From positions 1-64,000 of the forward strand of contig KN880569.1 in the NCBI GenBank assembly GCA_000934385.1: 64,000 bases of DNA, given 5' to 3'. Position 1 is the first letter of the stretch. Every line of letters starts with the position of its first letter. This stretch comes from Cylindrobasidium torrendii FP15055 ss-10. Lineage: Eukaryota > Basidiomycota > Agaricomycetes > Agaricales > Physalacriaceae. Both the position numbers and the translations under genes were made by a program. Below the pieces are notes generated by a model. That model made no database searches. It was not told the origin of the DNA and worked only from the letters and a program-made list of their open reading frames with translations. Shown here in pieces: positions 33,087 to 43,811 of the stretch.

Positions 33087-36023
33087 ATGGCGTCTACCCT
33101 CTCTTCTCCGCACTCTTCACTTGCAACGCCCACCCCGCTGCGCGCTCCCCCGTCTCCTCCAGAATCAGTCGCCTCGCAAACTACCGGCAGCCTTAATCCC
33201 AACGCCGGCCATTTCGTGCCTTCCAGCCCCGGCCCCGCCGATCTCAGCGACGCTGACGCGCCAGTCCCAAGCTCTCCGTCTGTCCATTCGTCGCCGGCAT
33301 CGTCTGTGGCCTCTGTTTCCTTTACTTTAGCACCCTCTTCGAATTCAATCGCTTCTTTCGCTTCTCTCGCCAGCACGCCGTCTCTGTCGCACCTCACGCC
33401 CTCTACCACGCAGTCATCTGTTTCCACTTCGTACCACTCGCCTTTAACCAGTCCCGCCCAACCGGCCAACGTCCCCGCTAAGCGCACCGACACTGTTGTC
33501 GACGACACTGACGACCAGTCCGCCCAAAGCAACCCACACTCCATTCGTATCGCTAGTCCCTACAACACTGCAGCCCAATCAGGTGCGTTTGCACATTCCA
33601 TATCTCCAACATTTCTCACCGCCTTGCAGACATAGACGCCATCGAGCAAACCCGCCCTTTGACCCTCACCGCCAATCCGACCTCTGTTGCCCTCCCGTCC
33701 TCGCCGCACGCACCGCCCCCCAGCAAGAAACCCGGCTACGTTCCGCTGCCCGAAATTGAGATTCACAAGGCCGCACCTGCTTCGTTCATGGCGCATTCCG
33801 CAACTTCCAGCGACGACATCGCCAATATGGACAGCTCTCAAAAGACTCCCAACGTTTACATCAACGGTCTCCCGCCCAACTTCCCTGAGGATCAGCTATT
33901 TGAACTGGCGGTTCCATTCGGCGAAGTCAAGAGCGTCCGTAGTTTCACCCGCCATGTCGGTGAAAAGGAAAGCGGATACGGCTTTGTTTTGTGAGTGTAA
34001 ATGATCGTCTTCCTTTCTACTGTTAATCCTTCTCAGATTCGGATCTGTCGACGCCGCGGAGAGATGCATCCAGTCTCTTCGTCGGTTCCGCAACCTGCAC
34101 CCCACTTTCTCCAAGGTACGCGGGGTGTTGCCTGTTCGACATGCATTAACTCCTGCTAGCAAATCCACAAGATCCCTGGAACCACGTTCGCACAAGCCGC
34201 TGCCGACGCGGCTGCACAACAGGCGCAGACTGACGACGATTCATTCAAGGCCCGCATGGAACGGCTTCACGATCCGACGAGTACCAACCTCTACCTTGAA
34301 GGGTTTGTCTCTACGCATTCCACCTGAAGTTGTTCTTAATTCTTCCTAGTCTCCCGCTTACCATTGACGAATCTGTAAGCATGCATGAATGGCCGTCTGG
34401 TCTGTTTCTGACTTCTTGAAAGGCCCTCTCTGCACTGGTCGCACCGCACAGGATCAAGAGCAGTCGTTTCTTCCAGACCCGTCTCAGCAACCCGCCGCGT
34501 ATCATTGCTTTTGTTCGGTACGTGCGTTGCGATGTCGTGTGGTGCCATGCTTACAATGCCTGCAGTCTCGATACTCGCGCAGGCGCCGAGGAGGTGATTG
34601 AGCGTCTGCATGGGCGCATGGTTCGAGGATGGAACGATGCAGGAAGCAGAATCTCTGTTCGTTTCGCTGATACGTCAGAGCAGCGGGAGCTCAGAGTATG
34701 TGCCATGCCGGTCAGGTTTGTTCAGGTGCTTACATTCCCCAGCAGCGTGCAGAGCGCACAGCCAAGGATGGAGCTGAACAATCACCTTCGCGTCTTACCA
34801 TCGCTCAAGCTGCTCTTCTCAACCTCCATGGCCGTGAGCAGTATCGATCGCCGCCACCGCCCGTTTCTGCAGCTCACCCAGTCATTGGTACTGGTCGCGC
34901 TGGTTTCGAGCGCACCCTTGGCAAAGGACCGTACCACGATCTGTCCACCAATGCGGCCGACCTCGCCTACCGCAGCAATGATATCATCATTCCGCCCGTC
35001 TACGACGGTGCTCAAGCTAGACAGCACGAATCTGCCTACGTTGGTAACCAGGAGATGAACCCAGCCGTCATGACGCTCTTGAATGCACTTCGCGCATCCA
35101 ACGGCGGCCAGTACGGCGGAAACGTTGCGTCCAAGGGCGACCACGGTTATTCTCAAGCTCAGCTGGACCTGCTCAACCTTGACGGCAGGGGCGCTTTGCC
35201 CAACCGCCAGGTCCCTGTCATTGGCGGGTCCACCAATGCTCGCAATGGCTTCACCCCCACTGAGGAGTTCATTCTTCAGGCGCATCCCGGACAGGATGCT
35301 CAGCGCCGTCGTTCAACCCGAATGGATCTTCCGCATGGCCAGTCGGACTTTGGAGTTGGAATGAGGGGTGTAAGGACTCCTGGAGGAACGCTGGCGTACA
35401 CCTCGCCCAAGATGTCCAGCCCCCTTCCCGCCTGGCAAGAGGAGTTCCAATCCACTTTGGCATCTGCTCAGCCTCAAGGACGTCGTCAAACTTATGGCCG
35501 CGGTACCGCCAGCCAGCATGCTTCGCCCGATGTTGGCTCCGACATGTACAGCACGCGAGCCGCAATGAGCGGTGGTCCACATGTCCGCTCGACGACCCTG
35601 CCCCACCATTCGACAGCGACCACGGACCAGTCTCACAACCGCCACTACCAGCACAACAGCATGAGCATGCCCAAGACCCGAAACGCATCGTCCGAGGCCA
35701 TCCGTGGTGTTCAGCGCGCACATCCCAAGTCCAATGGTTCTATCGGCGGCGGCATTGATGAGCATGGCTACTATGGCGATCGCAAGTACGTTCACGAAGT
35801 CACTGGCAAAAAGGACGACCGACGCAGCTTCGACTCTTATCCCAATACGACCTTTCCGCAACCCGAACGCGACGTTTACGACGTCGAGCAATCCTCACCC
35901 TCCCTCGTCAGCCCGGCTCTGACCTACTCTTCTCGTGGATCCGGTGCTACCCTCAGCCCGACGACCCCCTTCATGGGCTCATTTAGTACTCACTCTCAGA
36001 CACTCACCGCTGACACCGCTTAG
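33087..36023 (+). CDS. RNA-binding protein with two RRM domains
   Basis: Eight exons: 33087-33582, 33630-33990, 34037-34115, 34160-34302, 34350-34374, 34423-34517, 34566-34695, 34743-36023 (869 residues). The N-terminal 230 residues are Ser/Pro/Thr-rich. RRM1 (about 238-310) has RNP2 VYINGL and RNP1 SGYGFVLF. RRM2 (about 354-430) has RNP2 LYLEGL followed by PRIIAFVRLDT in place of a canonical RNP1. The long C-terminal part is disordered (Gln/Ser/His/Asn-rich). The two-RRM spacing recalls the RBMS/MSSP group, which bind AU-rich RNA or single-stranded DNA, but this is tentative. The last intron has a tandem CAGCAG acceptor (34740-34745), so one Gln may be included or skipped. Exon 5 is 25 nt. 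Confidence 0.88.
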
Positions 36024-36963
36024 ATTATCTGGACTCACCTCTCTTGCTATCCTGACTACCTACATTATTACCGTAATATTCCTCCATGTTTTCATCGCTG
36101 TCGCGACCACTATTCGTAAAATTTCTATGCACGCTAGTTAGTTGTACGCATTCACAGGACTGTCCATAGCGCTATCGACCTAGTTACTCTTGTACACATC
36201 CTTCTTTGGCATCCACGGGTGTCGCTGTATGTACTTGTACGCCTTTCTTCAATCAAAAATGGTTGAAAGCAACTGGATAGGCCGAATAGCTTACAGAAGC
36301 GATTAACACGGCCTATAGTATATTAATAAGGCGATGGGATACCTGTCACTGTGCATGTTGAAAGTCAGGCCTCTCGAGCGCCAAGTTGAGTCGTTGACAT
36401 ACCAAGCAAAACGATCTTGGACTTCCACGGATATACCTTGTAATTGAGATACACTTGTTTCCTGCGGGCATGAGTATTGTAAATATTGAATCTTCCCTTT
36501 GGATGCTGAATGATACTGAATAGCTATAGATCCTGAATTCATATCAAATCTACTGAAACCGGATTATATGTGACACATTTTTTGGGGCCACTCCAGGGAG
36601 CACAACCTTACTACACGGCGCACGCTTTGGCACACGTACACAAACCTATCCAAAGAGACTGGCAGGTTCCAACAAGTCCAGAATCCAATGCTACCATCTT
36701 GAAAGAAGCTATGATGTACGATGCTCCAGGTGTGTACACTACTAGAAAACGTTATTGAATATGATAATCATCCTTCACAAGTACTAAGTTAAGTATGTAC
36801 ATGCCCCAGATTCGAACCACATGATGGGGTATGTAGGGGCCGGTATGATAGCCGAAGATGAGGATGACTCTGAGCTTGCCCAGCCCGCCCTGTAAACTGA
36901 AGCTGAGTCAAAAAATATACCTTAGTAACTCACTACCACGACCTGGTATCGCCGTAGCAGAGA
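36024..36963. other. 940 bp intergenic region
   Basis: It contains the 3' UTR of the RRM gene and the promoter of the acetyltransferase gene, and is AT-rich between 36240 and 36560. A TTCGAAC at 36831 on the minus strand resembles a tRNA B box, but the flanking bases do not pair into a T-arm. No gene was recognised. Confidence 0.5.
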
Positions 36964-37729
36964 ATGGTCGATAGCATACACAAGTTCGACGTCAAGCTTG
37001 AAAACGAGCGTGTAAAGCTTGTGCCGTTTATTGTATGTACGAGTACAAGCTCTCTACCTTGTCGCTCATACCGCCATGCAGCATCCAACGCATAGTCAGC
37101 TCATGCTTGACGCGCATCCTCCAGACACACTCTATGATCTCCTCCCTCTAGGACCTTTCACGAGTGTCGACCAATTCTACTCGTCCTTCTACTCACGTCG
37201 TATCGAGCCCAATCCTCTCACCGATTCTCTCTTTGCCGTCTTCGACAAAACTCGCGCCCCTGACGCGCCTGAGAAAGAAGATGGCACCACGTTCGCAGGA
37301 ATGATTGGTTTCCTCGGTACTTCCTTTGCGAACTTGTCCACAGAGATTGCCTATGTGGTGACCTTGCCTGCATTTCAGCGCACGCATGTCACGGGGAACG
37401 CCATCGGCTTGCTCATGAAGTATGCACTCGACACGCCTGACAATGGGGGTCTCGGGCTCCGCAGAGTCCAGTGGTGCGCGTCGACTTCGAATCCGAAAAG
37501 CGCCAACGCTGCAAAGCGCATGGAATTCGTGCAGGAAGGTATCCGCCGCTGGAATTGGGTTCTCAGTGAAGAACAGGGCTTCCTCGGTGGGAATGGAAAA
37601 GCTTTGCGGGAGGGAGATCCCCGCCCTGACTGTGTCGGACGGGATTCTTATGTCCTGAGTGTTTGCTGGGATGATTGGGAGAATGGTGTTCGTGAATTGG
37701 TGGAAAAGTCTATGAATCGGAAGGTTTGA
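36964..37729 (+). CDS. GNAT-family N-acetyltransferase
   Basis: Two exons: 36964-37032 and 37082-37729 (717 nt, 238 residues). The first exon supplies the typical GNAT opening FDVKLENERVKLVPF. Then follow FAVFDKT, FAGMIGFLGTSFANLSTEIAYVVTLPAFQRTHVTGNAIGLLMKYAL and RRVQWCASTSNPKSANAAKRMEFVQEG. This matches acetyltransferases of the RimJ/RimL type (GNAT_3), where the V-T-x-N-A segment replaces the acetyl-CoA pyrophosphate loop and the ASTSNPKSANAAKRMGF-like segment is the final helix. The acceptor substrate is unknown. Related fungal proteins with the DPRP-x-CVGRDSYVLSVCWDDWE tail are common in Agaricomycetes. Confidence 0.87.
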
Positions 37730-38142
37730 ATGCGGGGAACGTAGCGTTGACAGAATTTTGTGTGATAGCATGATATCCTCGACCAAGTGTTTGCCGAGTA
37801 GCGACTAGGAATTGTTCTTCACATGCTAGTTAGATGGCAGTACTTACTTACTATGTTCGAACCTGATGTAATCAAGGACATCACGGCCTTCGCCGAAATA
37901 TATGTAACCCATGCATTCTTTCAATTACGACCTTGGCCTGCTGTCCAGCTGCGACCGGTTGATCCCAGCGAGGCTCTGGGTGTATGTAGAGATGGCAATG
38001 GTACACACAAAAGCCGCAAGTAGAATAAGTATGCAAATGATACTAATCTGCTAACCACTGATAATTTAAACAAGCCGCGTGCCATATGTGGCCATGCGCA
38101 GCTTTCGTCTTCACCACCGCCATCGAAGAATCCGTGACTCCC
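37730..38142. other. intergenic region
   Basis: About 410 bp between two plus-strand genes. No ORF with features, no repeat; presumed 3' UTR plus promoter. Confidence 0.5.
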
Positions 38143-39069
38143 ATGGCCCTTTCAACAGACCTTCCCCCAGAAATATGTTTCCTCATATTTGACTTTGCAA
38201 CCGCTGGTGACAGGCAGACTGCGCTGGCCCTACTCTATGTGTCTAGATATGTCAAAGAACAGTGAGTTTATTCGCACTAAGTACTCCTTCTCAGCTAAGA
38301 CCCAACGTGTAGCTGTGAGCCTGCCTTGTACCACACCGTCGTTCTCCGTTCTTTTGAAGCTGCCAACGTCTTCACACGGTGTCTCTCATTCCGTGTAGAC
38401 AAGTCGTTCTGTCCACGCTACATCAAGAGTCTCATTGCATACGACCTGACCCATCTCACCAATGCACAACTCGCCCATCTGCTCCCCGCCATTCGAGGCG
38501 TGACCAATTTCTTTTGCTGGAATACTGAAATCGCCAACGATGAACTCGGCGCAATAATGCCACATCTACGATCGCTCTATGCCTCAAGACATCCCATGGT
38601 ATTCCCACAGACGGTCACCCATATGACGGTTCGGTACTCCCTTTTGGAGACCGTCGAAATCTACAACGCTACGCTCCGCATGCCGTGTCTAACCCATCTG
38701 GCCATCGAGTGGTTCACCGGAGACTACGATGAACGCTTCATCGACCATCCAAACCAGAATCTGAAGGTGCTCGTTGTTCTTGTTTTTTCGCGCGCCCTAC
38801 GAGCCGCCACGGAGCGTGCCAAGAATACAGAAGCAGACCCAAGGGTGGTGTATGTGGTACACAAATCCGTCTTTCGACTCGCTGAAAGACCATGGGTAAA
38901 GTACGATGGTACAAGCGCGACGAGCGTGGGGTTGCTGCAGGTTAGTGACGCCAATGACCTGCTGTATGATTACGCGAGGGAGTATCCCGACCCTTCGAAG
39001 GATAGCATGTGGGATATAGCTGAGAAGATTGTCGAGCAGCGGAGGGAAATAGTCGATAGTACAGAATGA
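38143..39069 (+). CDS. F-box-like protein
   Basis: Two exons: 38143-38261 and 38313-39069 (876 nt, 291 residues). The N-terminus MALSTDLPPEICFLIFDFA followed by ALALLYVSRYVKE has the LPPEI-x-x-x-IF pattern of the fungal F-box. The remainder shows spaced Leu-rich strands (LTHLTNAQLAHLLPAI, LETVEIYNATLRMPCLTHLAIEWF) like the degenerate repeats found in Agaricomycete F-box proteins. Such proteins usually act as substrate adaptors of SCF ubiquitin ligases, but many expanded members have no known role. The substrate cannot be guessed. Confidence 0.8.
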
Positions 39070-39157
39070 ATGCAGTAAGTAGTGTGTAGATGTCCCAGTG
39101 TTTGTTTATCTGGACACCAGCGTCCTCTGTAGTAGTGCGTTTGTCTTCGCCCATGTT

Positions 39158-40502
39158 CTATCCCTGTACTCTGAGCACGGTCTCCGTCTGCACGTGGCAG
39201 TTTTCGAGTACTTCCATAACATAGTCCGCCATCAGTTTGTGTGTCACCTTGGACGGATGCCTGGGCGATACACATAAGTTACGGCGTTTGGTCGTCCTTG
39301 AGGAGAGAAAACATACCCCCAGAACCAGTAGAAATGGCGGTCAGGATCAGTGCACCAGCCATTCTCATCACAAATATGAGAGCAGGACGTGCACTGGTCC
39401 ATGCTTGTGAACCCAAACGCCTGGTATCCCGGCACTGGACCTAGTACTCCATCCCAGATATGTCCAAAATCAACATAGGCGAACTGTATGGGTACTGTTG
39501 CATGCATGTCGACAAGGCCATCGTATATGACTTGCTTGAAGCGTTCGCCGCGCTCTGCATGTTCACCCTGCCCATAGACATCGAGAACTAGGAAGTTGCG
39601 CGCATTCGTGGGGGAGGCAATCAGTCTGCGTACTTGTATGAGGAGCACCGCGGCGGCCTCCTCCATGTGGTCACCATCGTCTTCATGGTCAGTCAGCAAG
39701 TGTCACGGAGAAGAAAGGAGGCCAAGCTACGTTTAGAGTCGCCGAAATCGCTACTCACAATGAGCGATACATCTTTTTGTACAAGGCGAAAGGGCTCACT
39801 TGATACCAAAGAACAAGCTATATAGAGTCGTTACTGGGTCCAACTCTCTTTCTTGTCCAAGGAAAACCTCCACTGGGGATATGAGAATCAACGCGACGCG
39901 ACGCAGCTTCATCACAAACTTTGCATTAACAAGTCCAGCTTTCTTGGATTGCTGGGCCAGATGGACAGGTCTATACATGCGCCGGCTTGCTACAGGTCAA
40001 CATGAAACCACCGCTCGAAATGTGCAAAGGATTGCATACCGCGTAGCTGAGCAAGGTAGCGTTGTTCATCTCAGACGCGACGCCCTCTGCCCACACAGGC
40101 CCATTTGTCGAGCGTCCCCCAGCAAGTTGATTGGGTGGACAGATGACTGCAGGGTCAAGTGCCGACCCGTCCGCCTTGCCAGCATCCGTATATGAGTCCT
40201 ACATGGCCCCCCTGTTCAATGCGCATTGGGTAAAGAGAAGCGGCTTGGAAACATACGCCAAACGATACAATTGTCCTGATATTATGTGGATTTATGCCGA
40301 CGTTTATGTCCGTAGGCAGGGAACCACGCTGAAGGACACCGCAGGTGGGTGAGATGGCCAGATGGACATCGTCCAGCGGTGGATTGGGAGTAATAGGTGC
40401 ATGCCCGAGAAGCATCAGGAAGTACGCGTAGATGCGATGCAGGAAGCCGCGCAGTGTGAGCAGGAAGCCGCGGTTTGAATGACAGTGGTAGTTCATGAGC
40501 AC
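39158..40502 (-). CDS. GDSL-type esterase/lipase (CE16-like)
   Basis: Seven exons: 40257-40502, 40040-40198, 39920-39989, 39800-39872, 39731-39750, 39317-39680, 39158-39260 (1,035 nt, 344 residues). A hydrophobic N-terminal segment (FLLTLRGFLHRIYAYFLMLL) predicts secretion or membrane anchoring. Block I, SFGDSYTDAG, is split by an intron between Gly and Asp (nucleophile Ser84). Further family motifs are GGRSTNGPVWAEGVA, LFFGIND (broken by the exon 4/5 junction), VPIQFAYVDFGHIWDG and GHPSKVTHKLMADYV (probable catalytic His312). Cys-rich SMDQCTSCSH is typical of the fungal members. Such enzymes deacetylate plant polysaccharides or act on lipids; the substrate is not readable. The fifth exon is 20 nt. 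Confidence 0.88.
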
Positions 40503-40866
40503 GTATGATATTGAACGATCGAGCCATGCTATGTCATGTAGTTAATGTCAGGAACGCTACCTGCAAGTGTTTCTCAGTGCAACTTCAAGACGATGATGGC
40601 TGACATTCAAGTCACAGTGGCAAACGAATGGAATCGATTGAGAGACGGTGTGGTGGTGGTTGATATCCGATGTATATACTAGGTATAAGTAGTCGTCGGC
40701 GACGGATGGATGGAGCGTATTGCGTACAGAATTAGTGAAACTATGCAATGAGAATAAATACAACGTGGAAAATACGACGAGATAGCATGATGGTGTACAC
40801 CTTCCTTCCGCAGGCTTCGTTGCCCCCTTCTCCAACTCTCCATGCCAGTGGGTATTGCGCGCGCAT
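40503..40866. other. intergenic region
   Basis: About 360 bp between two minus-strand genes, presumably the promoter of the GDSL esterase and the 3' end of the Stealth gene. No other feature was seen. Confidence 0.5.
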
Positions 40867-43270
40867 TCATTGGATCTCCCGGTCCAACTTATCTGGCCAT
40901 CTCGACTCTTGCCATTCTCGAATGAACGCGTCCGTCAGTGTGAACTCGTCCTCGCCCGAATCGTCCGGCAAGTCATCATTCACACATACCAGTACCAGGT
41001 CCTTGCCTTGGTCTACCTCGCCCAGCAACCACTTGGCACCGCCAAGCGAGCCAACACCAAAGAAGCGCGTACTTGTCTCGCCAATAACAAACGAGTAGCG
41101 ATGTATAAGGCGGACAGCGAATGCGCGAGGACTTCGTGGTAATGGCGGGGCGTCCAGCGGAAGTTCAAGAGGTAATGTGTATGGGTCGGCGGGGTCGCTT
41201 TCGACGGGGCCGTCTGGTAGGAACACAGCCAGACCGGCATCGGTACCCTTCAGTAACGCAGCGATGACTGGGAGGAGCTTCAGCACACTTGGCAGAAATG
41301 AGATAAGCTAGTACTTACTGGCATCACCACATTGAGGGTGCACAGATAGCACGTCCCGGAAGAGGTCCCAAGCAGATTGCGTCTGCCATCCAAGGCACTT
41401 GTCTCTCTGTAGCGACTGTGGTAAAGGCAAGCCATTGAGGAAGGTCGGGTATCCGTTTTGCGACACTGGTACACAGTCAGCAAAGGGCCAGAGAATCGGA
41501 AATTTAACCCACCGAACAGATAGTTGGTATGCGCCGTCTCAGTTGGTTCTGTCGACGTTGGGGGCTGCAGCCCAGCGAGCTCCAGGTTGGTATTGACCTC
41601 TGCTGGGCTGTATGTCCGAAGGTCCTCCATGGGAATGCCGGTAGTATCGTAATCACCACCAAGCTCAACCCACATGTTCTCCTTGGTCTCCAGGCTCAGA
41701 GTCCCGTCGTTCCGGCCGCCCCACTTGGCGACAATCCAGGACCATAGTAAGGCTTCGCGCCGACGCTCAATCATGAAGTGAGTGGCGGTGAATATAGTGT
41801 TCACCTCGAACTCGCCGGGAACGTCGTGCCATCCTCGGAAACGCGACAATGGTGTTGCGGAGAATTGAGCTCCGAACGCCAGTGATGCTTCATGAAGAAG
41901 TGGTAATGATAGTGAACGGGGGTTGTGAAGCACGTACGACCGCCTACGCGTTCCAAAGCGCTCATCTGTGATTTTATCAATGTGCTGCGCGCTACACGGA
42001 ACCAGAACTGCATACTGAGGAGATATGCGCTCCAACCCAGTGAACGCCATTCGCCGTCGCCAGCAGCAGAACCAGACGGATCTCCTTTGACGGGGAACGC
42101 ACGATCAAACCGCAAGACTGGGCCATACAACGGCGTATGGAAGGTAGCGGGCGGTGAAGAGAGCATCATGTAGTGATCGTCGTTCAGAGCCACGCTGCGG
42201 AGGTGTAAGAGTATATCCTAGGCGGGCGCGGGCGGCGGCCTACATGTTATCCGATACCAGCTGCGGGTCCATATTGGAGAGCTGCGATTCGACACCAAAG
42301 CTGAAAATTTACATCAGTCATTGGAGACACAAGAGAGGAACGGGCGCACCTATTGAAATTGGGAAGAACCTGTTCCCGCCATTCCTGTGCTTCCTCTTCA
42401 GTAGGCGCATGCGTTGCATTGTTCACAAGTTTGAAGATTTGGCTGACTGCAATGGTCAGAACCAAGGTATGACAGAGCAATAGCGGGCATACCATGGTGA
42501 AGGTGGATAGGCGGTTGCTGGTGTTCGCTCGGTGTAATGGAGTGATTGAGGTCCAACCATTGCGGTACAAGTCCAAGCAACTTGTCCTCATCCGTAAAGT
42601 GCGGGACATCTGCTGTGACAAGATGCCAGTTGCTGTCTCTCCATGTTGGTGACGACTTCAAGGCAGAGCGGAATGAATGGCGTAGTTCGTCGTGTTCCCT
42701 GAAGCGAGCATTCTTCGGCGCCTGGCCAGTGGCAGCGAGTACGTATTCGTTTCTCGACTGTCTATGTAATGGGTCGCTGAGCAATGATAAGCAAGTGTAC
42801 ACGGGTTGGTTGCTACAAACGCACGATCCATTGACCCAAATCCACACCAAATCTATCCGCGATTCGTCAACTTTAGCATCTGCGCATGGTCCCTCCCATT
42901 GTCCCCAGGATATCCAAGTGTCCAAGCAGTCATCTGGTATGCGAAGGTGCTCGCGCATAGGTAGGATTGTGTGGTTGGCGACCATGTCCTTTGGTTCCGT
43001 TTTGTTGAATAGATGATATGTGACGCCGAACTTCGAATTGTCAAAGTCTACGATGGATGCCGAGCCCAGGGATTCATGGATGGTGACAGGCTCAAAGTTG
43101 AGGTTGTCGTGGTCTATGGATGTCGCTAGCGGTTGCAGAGGATAGTCCAATAAAATGAGAGCGGAGAGGACGAGGGCGATGGTGAACACGACGACCAGCA
43201 TGTTCTTGCGCGCGCGCAATTGGGCGACGACATTCGGCCGGTCTGGCGCGGGGCGTGTCATCCAGGACAT
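40867..43270 (-). CDS. Stealth-family sugar-phosphate transferase (Xpt1-like)
   Basis: Eight exons: 42825-43270, 42493-42776, 42350-42446, 42244-42300, 42016-42194, 41513-41965, 41319-41465, 40867-41267 (2,064 nt, 687 residues). Topology is type II: a short cytoplasmic end, one membrane helix (about 24-43), then a lumenal domain. The four conserved Stealth regions can be followed: DLVWIWVNGSDP (CR1), RFREHDELRHSFRSALK (CR2), FGVESQL and VALNDDHYMML (CR3), and a C-terminal block with ERFGTRRRSYVLHNP and FRDVLSVHPQCGD (CR4 area). Fungal members include the xylosylphosphotransferase Xpt1 described in Cryptococcus, which decorates protein O-glycans in the Golgi. Donor sugar specificity cannot be told from sequence. 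Intron phases and lengths (46-51 nt) are regular. Confidence 0.88.
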
Positions 43271-43811
43271 GATGATCTTGAGTTAAGATGCTCGTGTGCA
43301 CATTCAAATCAAGTTGAAGTGGAGCTTAGTGTTTGTAGCAAGGGTGGGTATCAACCTGAGGTCATTGCTGGTTAATTGCTGAGGCTCTTCTGGATATTCC
43401 TGCAGATGCGCTCACCGACGGCAGCCAGCCCTGTTCTCCACAACAAACCACCGCTCGCGAGAAAATACGAAATCGTCAGAGTGGAAGGAGAACGAGGGCA
43501 AAGTCCACTTTAGCATGTCGGGCTTGGCAAGTGCCAAGCCATCAGCGCCGATCACGCCGCCGGCCGATACCTGATCCGGGCTCTGCTATCTCCTGGCACA
43601 TGGTTCACTCTGACGCTCATGAACACGGCGTAGGTTCGGTTCTCAATCAAGTTCATCCTTGTTCAGCTCTATCTACCTATGCGCCCACCTGATTTGGGCG
43701 TCAGCTCTACGGCCCGGTATGCTCGTCAACAGTGTGCTCTCAACGCCCCCAATCCGGTCCGCGAAAGCTCTATAAGACCGACAAAAATCCCATTTCTCAC
43801 GCGTCCTCGCA
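43271..43811. promoter_or_regulatory. divergent promoter region with TATA-like element
   Basis: 541 bp lie between the starts of the Stealth gene (minus) and the carboxylesterase gene (plus). TATAAG at 43771-43776 is 36 bp upstream of the carboxylesterase ATG, close for a TATA box but plausible with a short leader. No ORF in the interval is convincing. Confidence 0.4.

Noticed and set aside
36800..36900. A possible minus-strand tRNA with a GGTTCGAATC box
   Set aside because: The bases flanking the box do not pair as a T-stem and no cloverleaf could be drawn.
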